DNA of 15,731 nucleotides, taken from Firmicutes bacterium CAG:238 (GTDB lineage: Bacteria; Bacillota; Clostridia; Peptostreptococcales; Anaerovoracaceae). The stretch lies in assembly GCA_000435615.1 (NCBI GenBank), contig FR881957.1, positions 1,299 through 17,029 of the forward strand, written 5' to 3'. Within the stretch, counting starts at the first letter, position 1, and each line of letters starts with the position of its first letter. Shown one piece after another: positions 1-8,625 of this stretch. A program made the position numbers and the translations under genes. Below the pieces are notes generated by a model that was not told where the DNA came from, did not search any database, and saw nothing but the letters and a program-made list of their open reading frames with translations.

Positions 1-515
1 AGGACTTCGAGCTTGCGATTCAGTGGCTGCTTGACTGCGGGCTGATTCATAAAGTGCACAGAGTCTCCAAACCGCAGCTTCCGCTGAAGGCCTATATGGA
101 GCTTGACACATTCAAAATGTTTTTGCTGGATGTGGGGCTTCTCGCAGCGATGGGGGGCTTGAGCGAAAAGGTGATTTTAGAGGGCAGCCGGATTTTTACG
201 GAGTTTAAAGGGGCACTTACGGAGCAATATGTTTTGCAGCAGCTTGTATCGGAGCTGGGTGTGACGGCATATTATTATTCGACACCAAACTCAAGAGGCG
301 AAATCGACTTCCTGCTGCAAGGGGATACGAGTGTGATTCCGCTTGAGGTAAAGGCCGAGGAAAACCTGAAAGCAAGGAGCCTGCGTGCTTTTTGCGAAAA
401 ATATAATCCGCGTTTTGCGGTGCGAAGCTCGATGTCGGATTTTCGCGAGCAGGACTGGATGACGAATGTACCGCTTTATGATTTGCTGTACCTTGCAAAT
501 TACCTGAGCGAGTGA
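1..515 (+). CDS. DUF4143-family ATP-binding protein, C-terminal part (5' truncated by window edge)
   Basis: The reading frame is open from base 3, so the true start lies before the window; the GTG at 54 is internal. What is seen is about 170 residues of the C-terminal domain typical of AAA ATPases carrying DUF4143. It has the LLDVGLLAA segment, then an F-K-G-x-L-T-E-Q-Y-V helix, then GEIDFLL and, 15 or so residues later, PLEVKA. The last two resemble the D...ExK core of a PD-(D/E)XK-like fold, which is usual in this family. The N-terminal P-loop ATPase domain is not visible. Family members are common and mostly uncharacterised; some sit in defence or toxin-antitoxin-like contexts, but nothing here supports a specific role. 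The stop is followed by about 50 bases without a clear terminator and then prfB, so read-through into prfB is possible. Confidence 0.8.
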   Translation, partial: DFELAIQWLLDCGLIHKVHRVSKPQLPLKAYMELDTFKMFLLDVGLLAAMGGLSEKVILEGSRIFTEFKGALTEQYVLQQLVSELGVTAYYYSTPNSRGEIDFLLQGDTSVIPLEVKAEENLKARSLRAFCEKYNPRFAVRSSMSDFREQDWMTNVPLYDLLYLANYLSE

Positions 516-565
516 GAAAGCTGCGAAGACGGCTTGCAAATACGGAATTTAAGAAAAGGAGTGAG

Positions 566-1700
566 ATGATGATACAGCTTGATGGTATCAAAACAGCGAT
601 TCCGAAGCTTCGTGAGACGCTGATTGAAGTCGGTGACTCTCTTTGACCTGGCAAAGGTAAGAGACGAACTGGAAAGAACGAACCGGGAGATTGAACAGCC
701 TGATTTTTGGGAGAAGCTCGAATATGCCCAGAAAGTGATGAAGGAAAAGAAATCCATGGAGCAGACCGTGGAAAACTACGAGAAGCTGGAAAAGGCTCTC
801 GATGACATGGAAGAAATGATTGAGATTACCGAGATGGAGGAAGAAGCCGGAGCGGATGCGGAAAGTCTGACGGAAACCGCAGAGAGCATCGAGGCGGATT
901 TTGAGTCTGTGCAGGAAGAACTGGAAGAACTCAGGCTCAAGACGCTTTTGACGGGAAAATACGACCACTGCGGAGCAATCCTTTCCATTCATGCGGGAAC
1001 CGGCGGCGTGGACGCGATGGACTGGGCTTCCATGCTGCTCAGAATGTATACAAGATGGTGCGACAAGAAGGGCTACACCGTAAAAATGCTCGATTTGCAG
1101 GATGATACGGAGGCCGGAATCAAAAGCGCAACTCTGCTTGTCGAAGGCGAAAATGCCTACGGCTATCTGAAAAACGAAAAAGGTGTGCACAGGCTTGTCA
1201 GAATTTCTCCGTTTAATGCGGCAGGAAAACGGCAGACCTCTTTTGCGATGCTTGAAGTCACGCCGGAAATCGACGATGAAATTACAATTGAGATTGACCC
1301 GGAAGATTTGCGAATTGATACCTATCGAAGCAGCGGTGCGGGCGGACAGCATGTCAACAAGACGGATTCGGCGATTCGTATCACGCACCTGCCGACGAAC
1401 ATCGTTGTAACCTGCCAAAATGAACGAAGCCAGCACCAGAACAAAGAAATGGCGATGAAGATTTTGACAGCGCGGCTGACTGAGCTTGCAGAGCAGGAGC
1501 ACAAGGAAAACCTCAAAGAACTCAAAGGCGACTATTCGATGGGCACCTGGGGCGCGCAGATCCGCTCCTATGTTTTCCAGCCGTACACGATGGTAAAAGA
1601 CCACAGAACCGGCGCGGAAACAGCGAATGTGAACGCGGTCATGGACGGCGACATCGATTACTTTATAAATGAAAAGCTGAAATGGAAGGAAAGTGAATAA
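566..1700 (+). CDS. prfB: Peptide chain release factor 2, made by programmed +1 frameshift
   Basis: RF2 recognises UGA and UAA stop codons and triggers peptide release on the ribosome. The zero frame begins at ATG 566 (or ATG 569, better spaced from the AGGAG at 557-561) and reaches a UGA at 644-646 after 25-26 codons. The remainder is encoded in the +1 frame from GAC 645 to TAA 1698-1700, giving about 377 residues in total, close to the usual RF2 length. The +1 part shows the SPF tripeptide that reads the stop codon (in VRISPF) and the GGQ motif (SSGAGGQHVNKT) that catalyses hydrolysis in the peptidyl-transferase centre. The in-frame UGA is the classical autoregulatory site: scarce RF2 favours the frameshift and more RF2. 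The tex ATG starts at the very next base after the stop, so the two genes are almost surely cotranscribed and possibly translationally coupled. Confidence 0.96.
632..647 (+). promoter_or_regulatory. prfB +1 recoding site (CTT TGA C)
   Basis: The slip site CTT (641-643), the in-frame stop TGA (644-646) and the following C form the conserved RF2 frameshift signal. The peptidyl-tRNA on CUU slips to UUU and translation resumes at GAC 645. In well-studied prfB genes an AGGGGG Shine-Dalgarno-like element precedes the slip site by three bases. Here that position reads GGTGAC (632-637). GGTGA can still pair with the 3' end of 16S rRNA, but with its downstream part. Confidence 0.93.
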
Positions 1701-3881
1701 ATGGATATTATCGCAAAATTGGCAGCAGAGTTTAAAATCAAGACGGCTCAGGTAGAGCACACCGTGGAACTCATCGATGAAGGAAACACCATCCCGTTTA
1801 TCGCCAGATACAGAAAGGAAGTTACGGGCGGCCTCAGTGACGTCGTGCTTCGTGACCTCGACGAAAGACTGAAATATTTGAGAAACCTCGAGGAAAGAAA
1901 AGAAGAGGTTATCCGCCTGATTGACGAGCAGGGCAAGCTCACGGACGAGCTCAAGGCGGAAATCGAAAAAGCCGAGGTTCTCCAGAGAGTCGAAGACCTT
2001 TACAAGCCTTTCAAGCAAAAAAAGGCAACACGCGCTTCTAAGGCAAAGGAAAGAGGACTGGAGCCTTTGGCAATGATCCTCTTCGCGCAGCTTAAGACCG
2101 ACGGCAGGCCGGAAGAGGCGGCAGAGCCGTTTATCGACCCGGAAAAGGAAGTGAATACAGCTGCAGAGGCACTCGCGGGAGCGTGCGACATTATCGCGGA
2201 AATGATTGCCGACGACCCGGAAATCACCAAGGATGTCAGAGAAAAGACCTTTGCTTCGGCGACGGTTTTGACAGAAGCTGTGGACTCTGAGGAAAAGACT
2301 GTTTACGAGATGTACTACGATCACGCGGAGGCTCTCGCAAAAATTCCGAACCACAGAGTGCTTGCAATCAACAGAGGCGAAAAGGAAAAGAAACTGAAAG
2401 TAAAGATTTCTGTGGACGCAGAGACCATGCATGAGGTAATCGGAAAATCCGTTTTGAAGAACGAAAAGTCGATTTTTTACGGTCTGATGACGGACACGAT
2501 TGCGGACGCATACAAGAGACTCATGGCACCTTCCATCGAGCGTGAGATGCGAAACCTTCTGACGGAAAGAGCAGAGGCGGAGGCTGTGAAGATTTTTGCG
2601 AAGAACACCGAAAATCTCCTGATGAGCCCACCGGTCCGCGGCAAAAAAGTCATCGCAATCGACCCGGGCTATCGTACTGGCTGCAAGGTTGCGGTGCTTG
2701 ACGAAACGGGAAAACTCAAAGCATACACGACGATTTACCCAACGGAACCGAAGAACGACATCGCAGGAACCGAAGCAGTGCTGAAGAAGATCATCGACAA
2801 ATTCCACACGGATATTATTGTAATCGGAAACGGAACGGCTTCGAGAGAAACTGAAGAAGTCGTTGCGAACTTTTTGAAGAAAAACGAATATGGCATTCAG
2901 TATACAATTGTAAACGAGGCGGGCGCATCCGTTTACTCCGCATCGAAGCTTGCGACGGAGGAATACCCGGACCTCGATGTGACGACCAGAGGCGCGATGT
3001 CGCTGGGCAGAAGGCTGCAGGACCCGCTCGCAGAGCTTGTAAAAATTGACCCAAAGAGCATCGGTGTGGGTCAGTACCAGCATGACATCAACCAGAAGCT
3101 TTTGGAAGGCGCACTGACAAATGTCGTCGAAGACTGCGTAAACAGAGTCGGCGTTGACTTGAACACGGCTTCCCCGTCCCTGCTTTCGTACATCGCGGGC
3201 GTGAACATGGGAATCGCCAAGAACATCGTAAAATACAGAGAAGAAAACGGCAAGTTCTCCGACAGAAAGCAGCTCATGAAAGTCCCGAAACTCGGTGAAA
3301 AAGCGTTTAACCAGTGCGCGGGCTTCATGCGTATTTCGGACGGAACGAATCCGCTTGACGCGACTTCCGTTCATCCGGAATCCTATGCCGCGGCACAGGC
3401 AATGATGGAAAAACTCGGCGTTGAGCCTGAGGCAATCCGCGCGGGCGGCGATAAAGACATGGAGAAGAAGATTAAGAAGGCTTACCCGGCACAGTCACTT
3501 GCAAAGAGCATGAGCGCGATGGCGGGCGACATCGGAATCGGTGAAATGACCCTTGCCGACATCATCGAGGAAATGAAAAAACCTGCAAGAGACCCGCGTG
3601 AGGACGCGCCTCCTGTGGTTTTCCGAAACGATGTCAAGCAGTTTGAGGATCTTAAAATTGACATGGAAATGACCGGAACCGTGCGAAATGTCGTGGACTT
3701 TGGCGCTTTCGTGGACATTGGTGTAAAGAATGACGGTCTGGTACACATATCGCAGTTAAGCGATAAGTATATCAAGCACCCGATGGATGTCGTTTCGGTC
3801 GGCGACACGGTCAAGGTAAAGATTATTTCCATCGACTACGACAAGAAACGCGTCGGACTGACAATGAAAGGAATAAAATAA
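1701..3881 (+). CDS. tex: Tex family S1 RNA-binding protein
   Basis: At 726 residues this is a full-length Tex protein, a conserved cytoplasmic nucleic-acid-binding factor named for toxin expression in Bordetella and related to eukaryotic Spt6. The domain order is complete. A helical N-terminal Tex region covers roughly residues 1-190. A YqgF/RNase H-like domain begins near 317 with VIAIDPGYRTGCKVAVLD. Helix-hairpin-helix repeats lie around 485-550 (LNTASPSLLSYIAGV, then KVPKLGEKAFNQCAGF). A C-terminal S1 domain lies at about 650-726, with the hallmark FGAFVDIGVKNDGLVHIS. Start ATG 1701 directly follows the prfB stop and is preceded by a GGAAGG-type ribosome binding site inside the prfB end. 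The product probably acts in transcription or RNA handling; the exact role in this organism is unknown. Confidence 0.96.
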   Translation: MDIIAKLAAEFKIKTAQVEHTVELIDEGNTIPFIARYRKEVTGGLSDVVLRDLDERLKYLRNLEERKEEVIRLIDEQGKLTDELKAEIEKAEVLQRVEDLYKPFKQKKATRASKAKERGLEPLAMILFAQLKTDGRPEEAAEPFIDPEKEVNTAAEALAGACDIIAEMIADDPEITKDVREKTFASATVLTEAVDSEEKTVYEMYYDHAEALAKIPNHRVLAINRGEKEKKLKVKISVDAETMHEVIGKSVLKNEKSIFYGLMTDTIADAYKRLMAPSIEREMRNLLTERAEAEAVKIFAKNTENLLMSPPVRGKKVIAIDPGYRTGCKVAVLDETGKLKAYTTIYPTEPKNDIAGTEAVLKKIIDKFHTDIIVIGNGTASRETEEVVANFLKKNEYGIQYTIVNEAGASVYSASKLATEEYPDLDVTTRGAMSLGRRLQDPLAELVKIDPKSIGVGQYQHDINQKLLEGALTNVVEDCVNRVGVDLNTASPSLLSYIAGVNMGIAKNIVKYREENGKFSDRKQLMKVPKLGEKAFNQCAGFMRISDGTNPLDATSVHPESYAAAQAMMEKLGVEPEAIRAGGDKDMEKKIKKAYPAQSLAKSMSAMAGDIGIGEMTLADIIEEMKKPARDPREDAPPVVFRNDVKQFEDLKIDMEMTGTVRNVVDFGAFVDIGVKNDGLVHISQLSDKYIKHPMDVVSVGDTVKVKIISIDYDKKRVGLTMKGIK

Positions 3882-3983
3882 AAGGCGGACGGCACGCATA
3901 CCCCGTTTGTGGGGCATGCGTGCAGCGTGCGCAGCACCGGACTTGACCGGGTGCGCCGCAGCCGCGCGCCGTCCGGCCTTTTT
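3880..3983 (+). terminator. Branched (three-way junction) terminator-like structure after tex
   Basis: An outer stem pairs 3883-3893 with 3968-3979 (GGCGGACGGC against GCCGTCCGGCC, one bulged G at 3975) and is flanked by A and T runs. Inside it are two hairpins. One is 3894-3904 with 3911-3921 (ACGCAT/ATGCGT plus CCCC/GGGG, one A-C mismatch, loop GTTTGT). The other is 3934-3940 with 3947-3954 (GCACCGG against CCGGGTGC, one bulge). T3979-T3983 follow the outer stem as in a Rho-independent terminator. The ribosome binding site of the next gene (GAGAGG 3985-3990) starts two bases after the T run, so the element could set the level of read-through into that gene. Confidence 0.65.
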
Positions 3984-3996
3984 AGAGAGGATTGAG

Positions 3997-4644
3997 ATGA
4001 TAAACACTGTACTTTTTGATTTTGACGGAACTTTAGTAAATACAAACGATGTGATTATCGCATCGTGGCAGCATACATACAGGCATTATTTAGGCAGGGA
4101 GGAAAGCATCGAGAAGATTACCTCCTGCTTCGGTGAGCCGCTTCTGATTACGATGGAGCGCGAATTTCCCGGCGTAGACCCGGAGGAAGCGGCGAATATC
4201 TACCGCGATTTCCAGAAGCTCAAAGCGGACGAGCTGGTCAAGGTTTTCGATGGCATTCCGGAGCTGCTTGCGGCGCTTGCGCCTGCGGGCTACCGCATTG
4301 CAATCGTTACTTCCAGAACGCGCGAATCGGCGGAACGCTACCTTGATATGCTGGGGCTTCGCGATTATTTCGAGGACATGGTTTCCTGTGATGATACGAA
4401 TGTCCACAAGCCGAATCCGGAGCCGATTCTGCTCTGCCTTGAGAAGCTTGGAATCACAAAAGACGAGGCAATCATGGTCGGCGACAGTCCGTTCGACATC
4501 AAGTGCGCCAACAACGCGGGCGTGAAGTCCGTGCTGGTGGACTGGCGCATCACTTCGGACAGTGCCGCCCTGATTACGGACGCAAAGGCAGATTACGAAA
4601 TCGCAAAGCCGCTGGATTTGATGGCGGTGCTGGCAGAAGCATAG
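3997..4644 (+). CDS. HAD-superfamily phosphatase, PpaX-like (pyrophosphatase / phosphoglycolate phosphatase type)
   Basis: A 215-residue cytoplasmic HAD-IA hydrolase. Motif I is DFDGT at residues 8-12 (nucleophile Asp8, acid Asp10). Motif II is at T105-S106 in IVTSR. The motif III lysine is K138 in HKPNPEP. Motif IV is GDSPFD at 162-167. Length and the N-terminal LVNTNDVIIASWQHT segment closely resemble PpaX of Bacillus, which degrades pyrophosphate released by the HPr kinase/phosphorylase; phosphoglycolate phosphatases (Gph) are the main alternative. Start ATG 3997 is chosen because GAGAGG sits six bases upstream and HAD homology begins at once. The frame is open further upstream, but those codons fall in the terminator-like hairpins. 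The gene follows that structure directly and precedes addB by about 50 bases on the same strand. Confidence 0.85.
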   Translation: MINTVLFDFDGTLVNTNDVIIASWQHTYRHYLGREESIEKITSCFGEPLLITMEREFPGVDPEEAANIYRDFQKLKADELVKVFDGIPELLAALAPAGYRIAIVTSRTRESAERYLDMLGLRDYFEDMVSCDDTNVHKPNPEPILLCLEKLGITKDEAIMVGDSPFDIKCANNAGVKSVLVDWRITSDSAALITDAKADYEIAKPLDLMAVLAEA

Positions 4645-4697
4645 CGGCCGGGCGCGGTGCGCGGTGCGAAAACACCCGAGTTTTGATGAGGTGAGAT

Positions 4698-7600
4698 ATG
4701 CTGAACATTTTTTATGGTCGGGAGAACCTCGACAAAGAGAAGTTCATATATGACAATATCAGAGGTCGGGCGCTGTTGGTGGTTCCCGACCAGTTTACAT
4801 TGGAGGCGGAGCGCGAACTGATTGCGCATTCCGGCGCCAAGGCACTGATGGACGTTGAGGTGCTTTCCCTGTCGAGGCTCGGCTATCGGCTGCTCGAGGA
4901 GCTGGGAGGAAGCAAGCGGACTTTTATAGACAAATACGGCAGGCATATGATTTTGTCGTCGATTGCGGCAGAAGAGCGCGAGAAGCTCCAAGTCTTCAAA
5001 GGACTCGAGGAAAAAAACTCCTTCATCGAACTTGTGAACAATTTCATTTCCGAGATGAAGCAGTTCAACTGCGGTGCGGACGAGCTTGCGGAAATTGCGA
5101 GGAGCGTTCCGGACGGGTCGTATACGCAGAGGAAACTGGAAGATTTGTATTTGCTTTACAGCGAATATGAGGCGGCAATCCGCGGAAAATACACGGATTC
5201 GGAGGACTACATCGATCTCTTTCTCGGCAAAATCAGCCGCTCTGAGCTTGTTGCGGGAAATCACATCTGGATTTACGGGTTTGACAGTTTTGCGCCGAAA
5301 GCACTTTCGGTCATCGGTGAATTGATGCAGTACGCCGCCGATGTCAACCTTGTGCTTACCTATGATGATAAGCGTGAGGCACGCGATGCGGATTTGTTTG
5401 CGCTTGCGGAGACGGTGATACGGAATTTTGAGAATTTGGCGGAACGGCGCAGCATCGAAGTGAGAAAGCGTGCGATTCCGAAGACTTATACAGCGGAGCG
5501 GGCGGACAAGATTCAGTTTATCGAACAGGAACTGTACGCACTTCCGGCGAGAAAATACGCCCGTGGCGGACAGAGCACAAATCCAGCCGAGGGAGGCGCG
5601 AGTGAGGCGGCCGCCGCCGGCACAGATTCGCTTACGCTGGTGGCGGCGGCAAACTTATATAATGAAGCCGAAAGCGCGGCTTGCTATGTGCTTGAGCTGG
5701 TGCGCGATTTTGGCTATCGGTTTAGCGACATCAAGGTAATCTGTAACGACCAAGAGACGAGAGGGCCGATTCTGAAGCGTGTTTTCAAGGAGTACGGCAT
5801 CGACCTCGTTTCGGATACGAGCAAAGACATCCTGCAAAGCAGCATCGTGCAGTACATAACGGCACTGATGGATGTGGTTGTTGAAAAATACAGGACGGAT
5901 CTCATGATTAAAATGCTCAAATCGGGTTTTGGCGATTTGACGAACGACGAGATTACGGATCTTGAAAACTATGCGATAAAATACAAAATTCGAGGGACGA
6001 TGTGGAAGCGTCCTTTTGTGCGCGGAGAGAGCGAGTACGAAGCCGAGGCGCTTGTGCGCATGAACGCCGTTCGAGAAAAGGCACTGGCGTTCATGCCGGA
6101 TCTTGAGGCAATTTTCGAGGCGGAAACCTGCGGTGAGTTTATCAGCGGGCTGTATGGTTTTTTGTACGAGAAGGCGAAGCTGCCGGAGAAAATTGCCGAC
6201 CTTACAGTGCTGCAGACGGAGCAGGGCCGTCCTGACCTTGCCGAGGAAACGGCACAGATCTGGGGCAAGGTCATCGGAATTTTTGACCAGATGAGCGAGA
6301 TTATGGGTGAGCAAAAATTCCGCGCGGCGGCGTTTCGGGATTTGTTTGAGGTTGGTATTTCGCAGGTGGAAATCGGGATTCTGCCGCCGACGAAGGACGG
6401 CCTGATGATGGGAACGATGCAGCGCACCCGAACCGGCGAGATGAAGGCGCTTGTGGTTGTAGGTGCCAACGAGGGTGTGCTGCCGAATGAGAAGCCCGGT
6501 TCGGGCCTGTTCGGAAGCGACGAGAAGAATCTGTTCAAGGAGAACGGGATTGAGCTTTGCAAGGTGGATGATGTGCGGTTCCTCGAGGAGCGGATGGGTA
6601 TCTATCGGAACTTATCCAAGCCGCGTGAGCGGCTGTGGATAAGTTACAGTTTGTCGGACGCCGAAGGCGGCCCGGCAAGGCCGTCCGGCGTGTTCACAAA
6701 ACTGGCCGGATTGTTTGGTGACACGCCGGTGGCCCGCGACGCCCTCAACCGTCAGACGGACGCGGAGCTGGTCGGCGCGGGCCCTGCAGGGCTCCGGCAT
6801 CTGACGGAGGCCCTGCAGGCGGCCTGCGAGGGAAAGCCCCTCGCACCGCACTGGCACGAAGCCCTCACATGGTTCAAGCAGAACAAACCTGAGGCACTCG
6901 AACCGATTCGTGCGGGCATCGCTTTTACGAATAAGCAGGAAGATTTGGGCCGAGAAATGACGGCGGCACTATATATGGGAAATATTGAAAGCACCCGAGA
7001 GGAAGCCCTCGAACCAAGCCCCGAACTCTCCCTCAGCCCATCAAGGCTGGAGCGCTACGCACGCTGCCCGTTTTCACACTTTGTGCAGTACGGGCTGAAA
7101 CCGGAGGAAAGACGAATCTTCGAGATCGCTCCGCGCGAAATCGGAGACATCTACCACGAATGTCTTATGGAAATGAGCCGGCACCTGACGGCACGGGGCA
7201 TCGCAATAACCGACCCCGCATCGCCGTGGATGACAATCAGCAGGGAAGAGTGCCGCACATTCGTGGAAGATGTAATTGCGAAGAAGTCCGGGACATACAG
7301 AGAAGGAATCCTCGAAGCCGGAAATGAGGAGAAATACCGCGGCAGACGAATTACGGACATTTGCGAAAAGGTCTGCTGGGCTGTAATCGAGCAGGTGCGT
7401 GCGGGCGAAATACTGAGGAGCAGCTTCGAAGCCCCGTTCGGTCGGGGAAGAAGGATTCCGCCGATTCCGGTTAACCTCGGAGAAGGCAGAACTGCATATA
7501 TCGAAGGAAAAATCGACCGTGTCGATTATCTGCCGGGTGAGCGCGTCAAGATAATCGACTATAAAACCGGAAACGAAAACTTCAGCGTTGCGGAAGCCGA

Positions 7601-8096
7601 GGCAGGATACAGACTGCAGCTCATGCTTTATCTTGAAGCCTCCCTGGAACGCCGGATGAAACCGGCAGGAGTTTTTTATTTCAAGATAAGCGAGCCTATG
7701 GTTGATGCATCAGGTGCAGCCATCGGGCCGGAAGAGATTAGTGACAAAATCCAAAAAAGCTTTAAGCTGAACGGCGTAATCGTAGATGATCCGAACGTTA
7801 TCCGAAATGTTGCAGGCGATTTTTCCGGAATATCGGATGTCGTGCCGATTCGCATAAACAAGGAAGGTCTGATAAGCGGGACAGGGAAAGACAATCTGCT
7901 TACAGACGAGGAATTTGAGTCGCTGCGAGAAAAAGTGTGCGAAAAGGTGACGGATATCTGCAAGTCCCTTGCAGGCGGCGGAATTGAGATCCACCCGATG
8001 AAAACCGCAGCCACATCTGCCTGTGCATATTGCCGTTACAAAGGAATCTGCCGCTTTGACACGATTTTCGAGGGTTGCAGCTACAATATCATTTAA
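4698..8096 (+). CDS. addB: ATP-dependent helicase/nuclease subunit B (AddB)
   Basis: AddB is the partner of AddA in the AddAB complex that resects double-strand breaks for RecA-mediated repair in Bacillota. The 1132 residues match the family length (about 1160). Recognisable parts are the N-terminal VVPDQFTLEAERELI and LSLSRLGYRLLEELGG, the YGFDSFAPK region, VVGANEGVLPNEKPG near the centre, and a C-terminal nuclease domain. The nuclease core is GKIDRVD ... IIDYKTG near residue 953. The Fe-S cluster cysteines are one in ARCPFSHF near 789 and three in ACAYCRYKGIC near 1108-1117. Oddly, the N-terminal P-loop, GxxGxGKT-like in relatives, reads GRENLDKEK here. An Ala/Gly-rich linker near 290-310 looks like a lineage insertion. 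The ribosome binding site is GAGGTGA at 4688-4694. No addA follows. Confidence 0.92.
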   Translation: MLNIFYGRENLDKEKFIYDNIRGRALLVVPDQFTLEAERELIAHSGAKALMDVEVLSLSRLGYRLLEELGGSKRTFIDKYGRHMILSSIAAEEREKLQVFKGLEEKNSFIELVNNFISEMKQFNCGADELAEIARSVPDGSYTQRKLEDLYLLYSEYEAAIRGKYTDSEDYIDLFLGKISRSELVAGNHIWIYGFDSFAPKALSVIGELMQYAADVNLVLTYDDKREARDADLFALAETVIRNFENLAERRSIEVRKRAIPKTYTAERADKIQFIEQELYALPARKYARGGQSTNPAEGGASEAAAAGTDSLTLVAAANLYNEAESAACYVLELVRDFGYRFSDIKVICNDQETRGPILKRVFKEYGIDLVSDTSKDILQSSIVQYITALMDVVVEKYRTDLMIKMLKSGFGDLTNDEITDLENYAIKYKIRGTMWKRPFVRGESEYEAEALVRMNAVREKALAFMPDLEAIFEAETCGEFISGLYGFLYEKAKLPEKIADLTVLQTEQGRPDLAEETAQIWGKVIGIFDQMSEIMGEQKFRAAAFRDLFEVGISQVEIGILPPTKDGLMMGTMQRTRTGEMKALVVVGANEGVLPNEKPGSGLFGSDEKNLFKENGIELCKVDDVRFLEERMGIYRNLSKPRERLWISYSLSDAEGGPARPSGVFTKLAGLFGDTPVARDALNRQTDAELVGAGPAGLRHLTEALQAACEGKPLAPHWHEALTWFKQNKPEALEPIRAGIAFTNKQEDLGREMTAALYMGNIESTREEALEPSPELSLSPSRLERYARCPFSHFVQYGLKPEERRIFEIAPREIGDIYHECLMEMSRHLTARGIAITDPASPWMTISREECRTFVEDVIAKKSGTYREGILEAGNEEKYRGRRITDICEKVCWAVIEQVRAGEILRSSFEAPFGRGRRIPPIPVNLGEGRTAYIEGKIDRVDYLPGERVKIIDYKTGNENFSVAEAEAGYRLQLMLYLEASLERRMKPAGVFYFKISEPMVDASGAAIGPEEISDKIQKSFKLNGVIVDDPNVIRNVAGDFSGISDVVPIRINKEGLISGTGKDNLLTDEEFESLREKVCEKVTDICKSLAGGGIEIHPMKTAATSACAYCRYKGICRFDTIFEGCSYNII

Positions 8097-8148
8097 TATT
8101 TTCAGTATCAGACGACAATTTCCGTCAACAGATTAAACGGTGGCCACT

Positions 8149-8625
8149 ATGAAATATCAGGTAAAAGACTATTATGTAAAAGAAATAGCCGATTATTACG
8201 GCATATCCGCACAGACGGTCAGACTCTATGACAAGAAAGGTTTGCTGCCATCGGACAAAAATGAGCTTAACGGATATCGGATATACACCCGGGAGGACAT
8301 CGTAACGATGGACTATATCTGCAGACTCAAAAAAATGCATTTTTCACTTGAGGACATCAGAAAAATAATGAATGAGGAGCCCTTGGAAGAAGCGGAAAGA
8401 ATGTTTGTCAAACAGGAGGCGAAGCTCGCCGCCGAGGTTAAGGAGCTGCAGAGACTGATTGGCAATATGCGGGATTATCGTGCGAAACTTGACCGCGTGA
8501 TTGCACACGAGAAGCATAGAGCGCGGGGAGAAAGCGCGAAAATCGAAATTGTCAATTCGCCGCCTTTTATCATCAAAGAAATTGATACCAACATGGATGA
8601 AGCGATGGAAAGCTTTCCCTCATAG
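8149..8625 (+). CDS. MerR-family transcriptional regulator, N-terminal part of a frameshifted gene
   Basis: The 158-residue open frame begins with a winged helix-turn-helix typical of MerR proteins. It reads VKEIADYYGISAQTVRLYDKKG then NGYRIYTREDI, followed by the FSLEDIRKIM segment. A long charged dimerisation helix follows (about residues 83-120), then the start of an effector-binding domain (SPPFIIKEI). MerR proteins bind dyads in the long spacer of a target promoter and activate it when the effector binds. The frame stops at TAG 8623-8625, where the effector domain should continue. The missing half is found in another frame just downstream. ATG 8149 is preferred over GTG 8140 because GGTGG (8139-8143) sits five bases upstream. 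The gene starts 52 bases after addB with no clear promoter of its own, and it ends just before a MerR-type promoter, its likely target. Confidence 0.8.
   Translation: MKYQVKDYYVKEIADYYGISAQTVRLYDKKGLLPSDKNELNGYRIYTREDIVTMDYICRLKKMHFSLEDIRKIMNEEPLEEAERMFVKQEAKLAAEVKELQRLIGNMRDYRAKLDRVIAHEKHRARGESAKIEIVNSPPFIIKEIDTNMDEAMESFPS

Noticed and set aside
588..3374. Very long antisense open frame (928 codons) opposite prfB and tex
   Set aside because: It mirrors two genes with unmistakable family motifs. The antisense product is rich in Arg, Cys, Phe and His without recognisable domains, as expected from codon bias on the complementary strand.
3907..3996. Upstream TTG-initiated extension of the HAD phosphatase
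   Set aside because: The extra codons lie within the terminator-like hairpins, have no ribosome binding site, and add an Ala/Arg-rich stretch absent from the family.
6781..6820. Repeated GCCCTGCAGG palindromic core (6781-6790 and 6810-6819)
   Set aside because: The copies are 29 bases apart in different codon phases inside a GC-rich stretch of addB. Chance with biased codons is sufficient.
8097..8148. Separate promoter for the MerR gene
   Set aside because: No convincing -35/-10 pair was found in the 52-base gap; expression from addB read-through is the simpler explanation.
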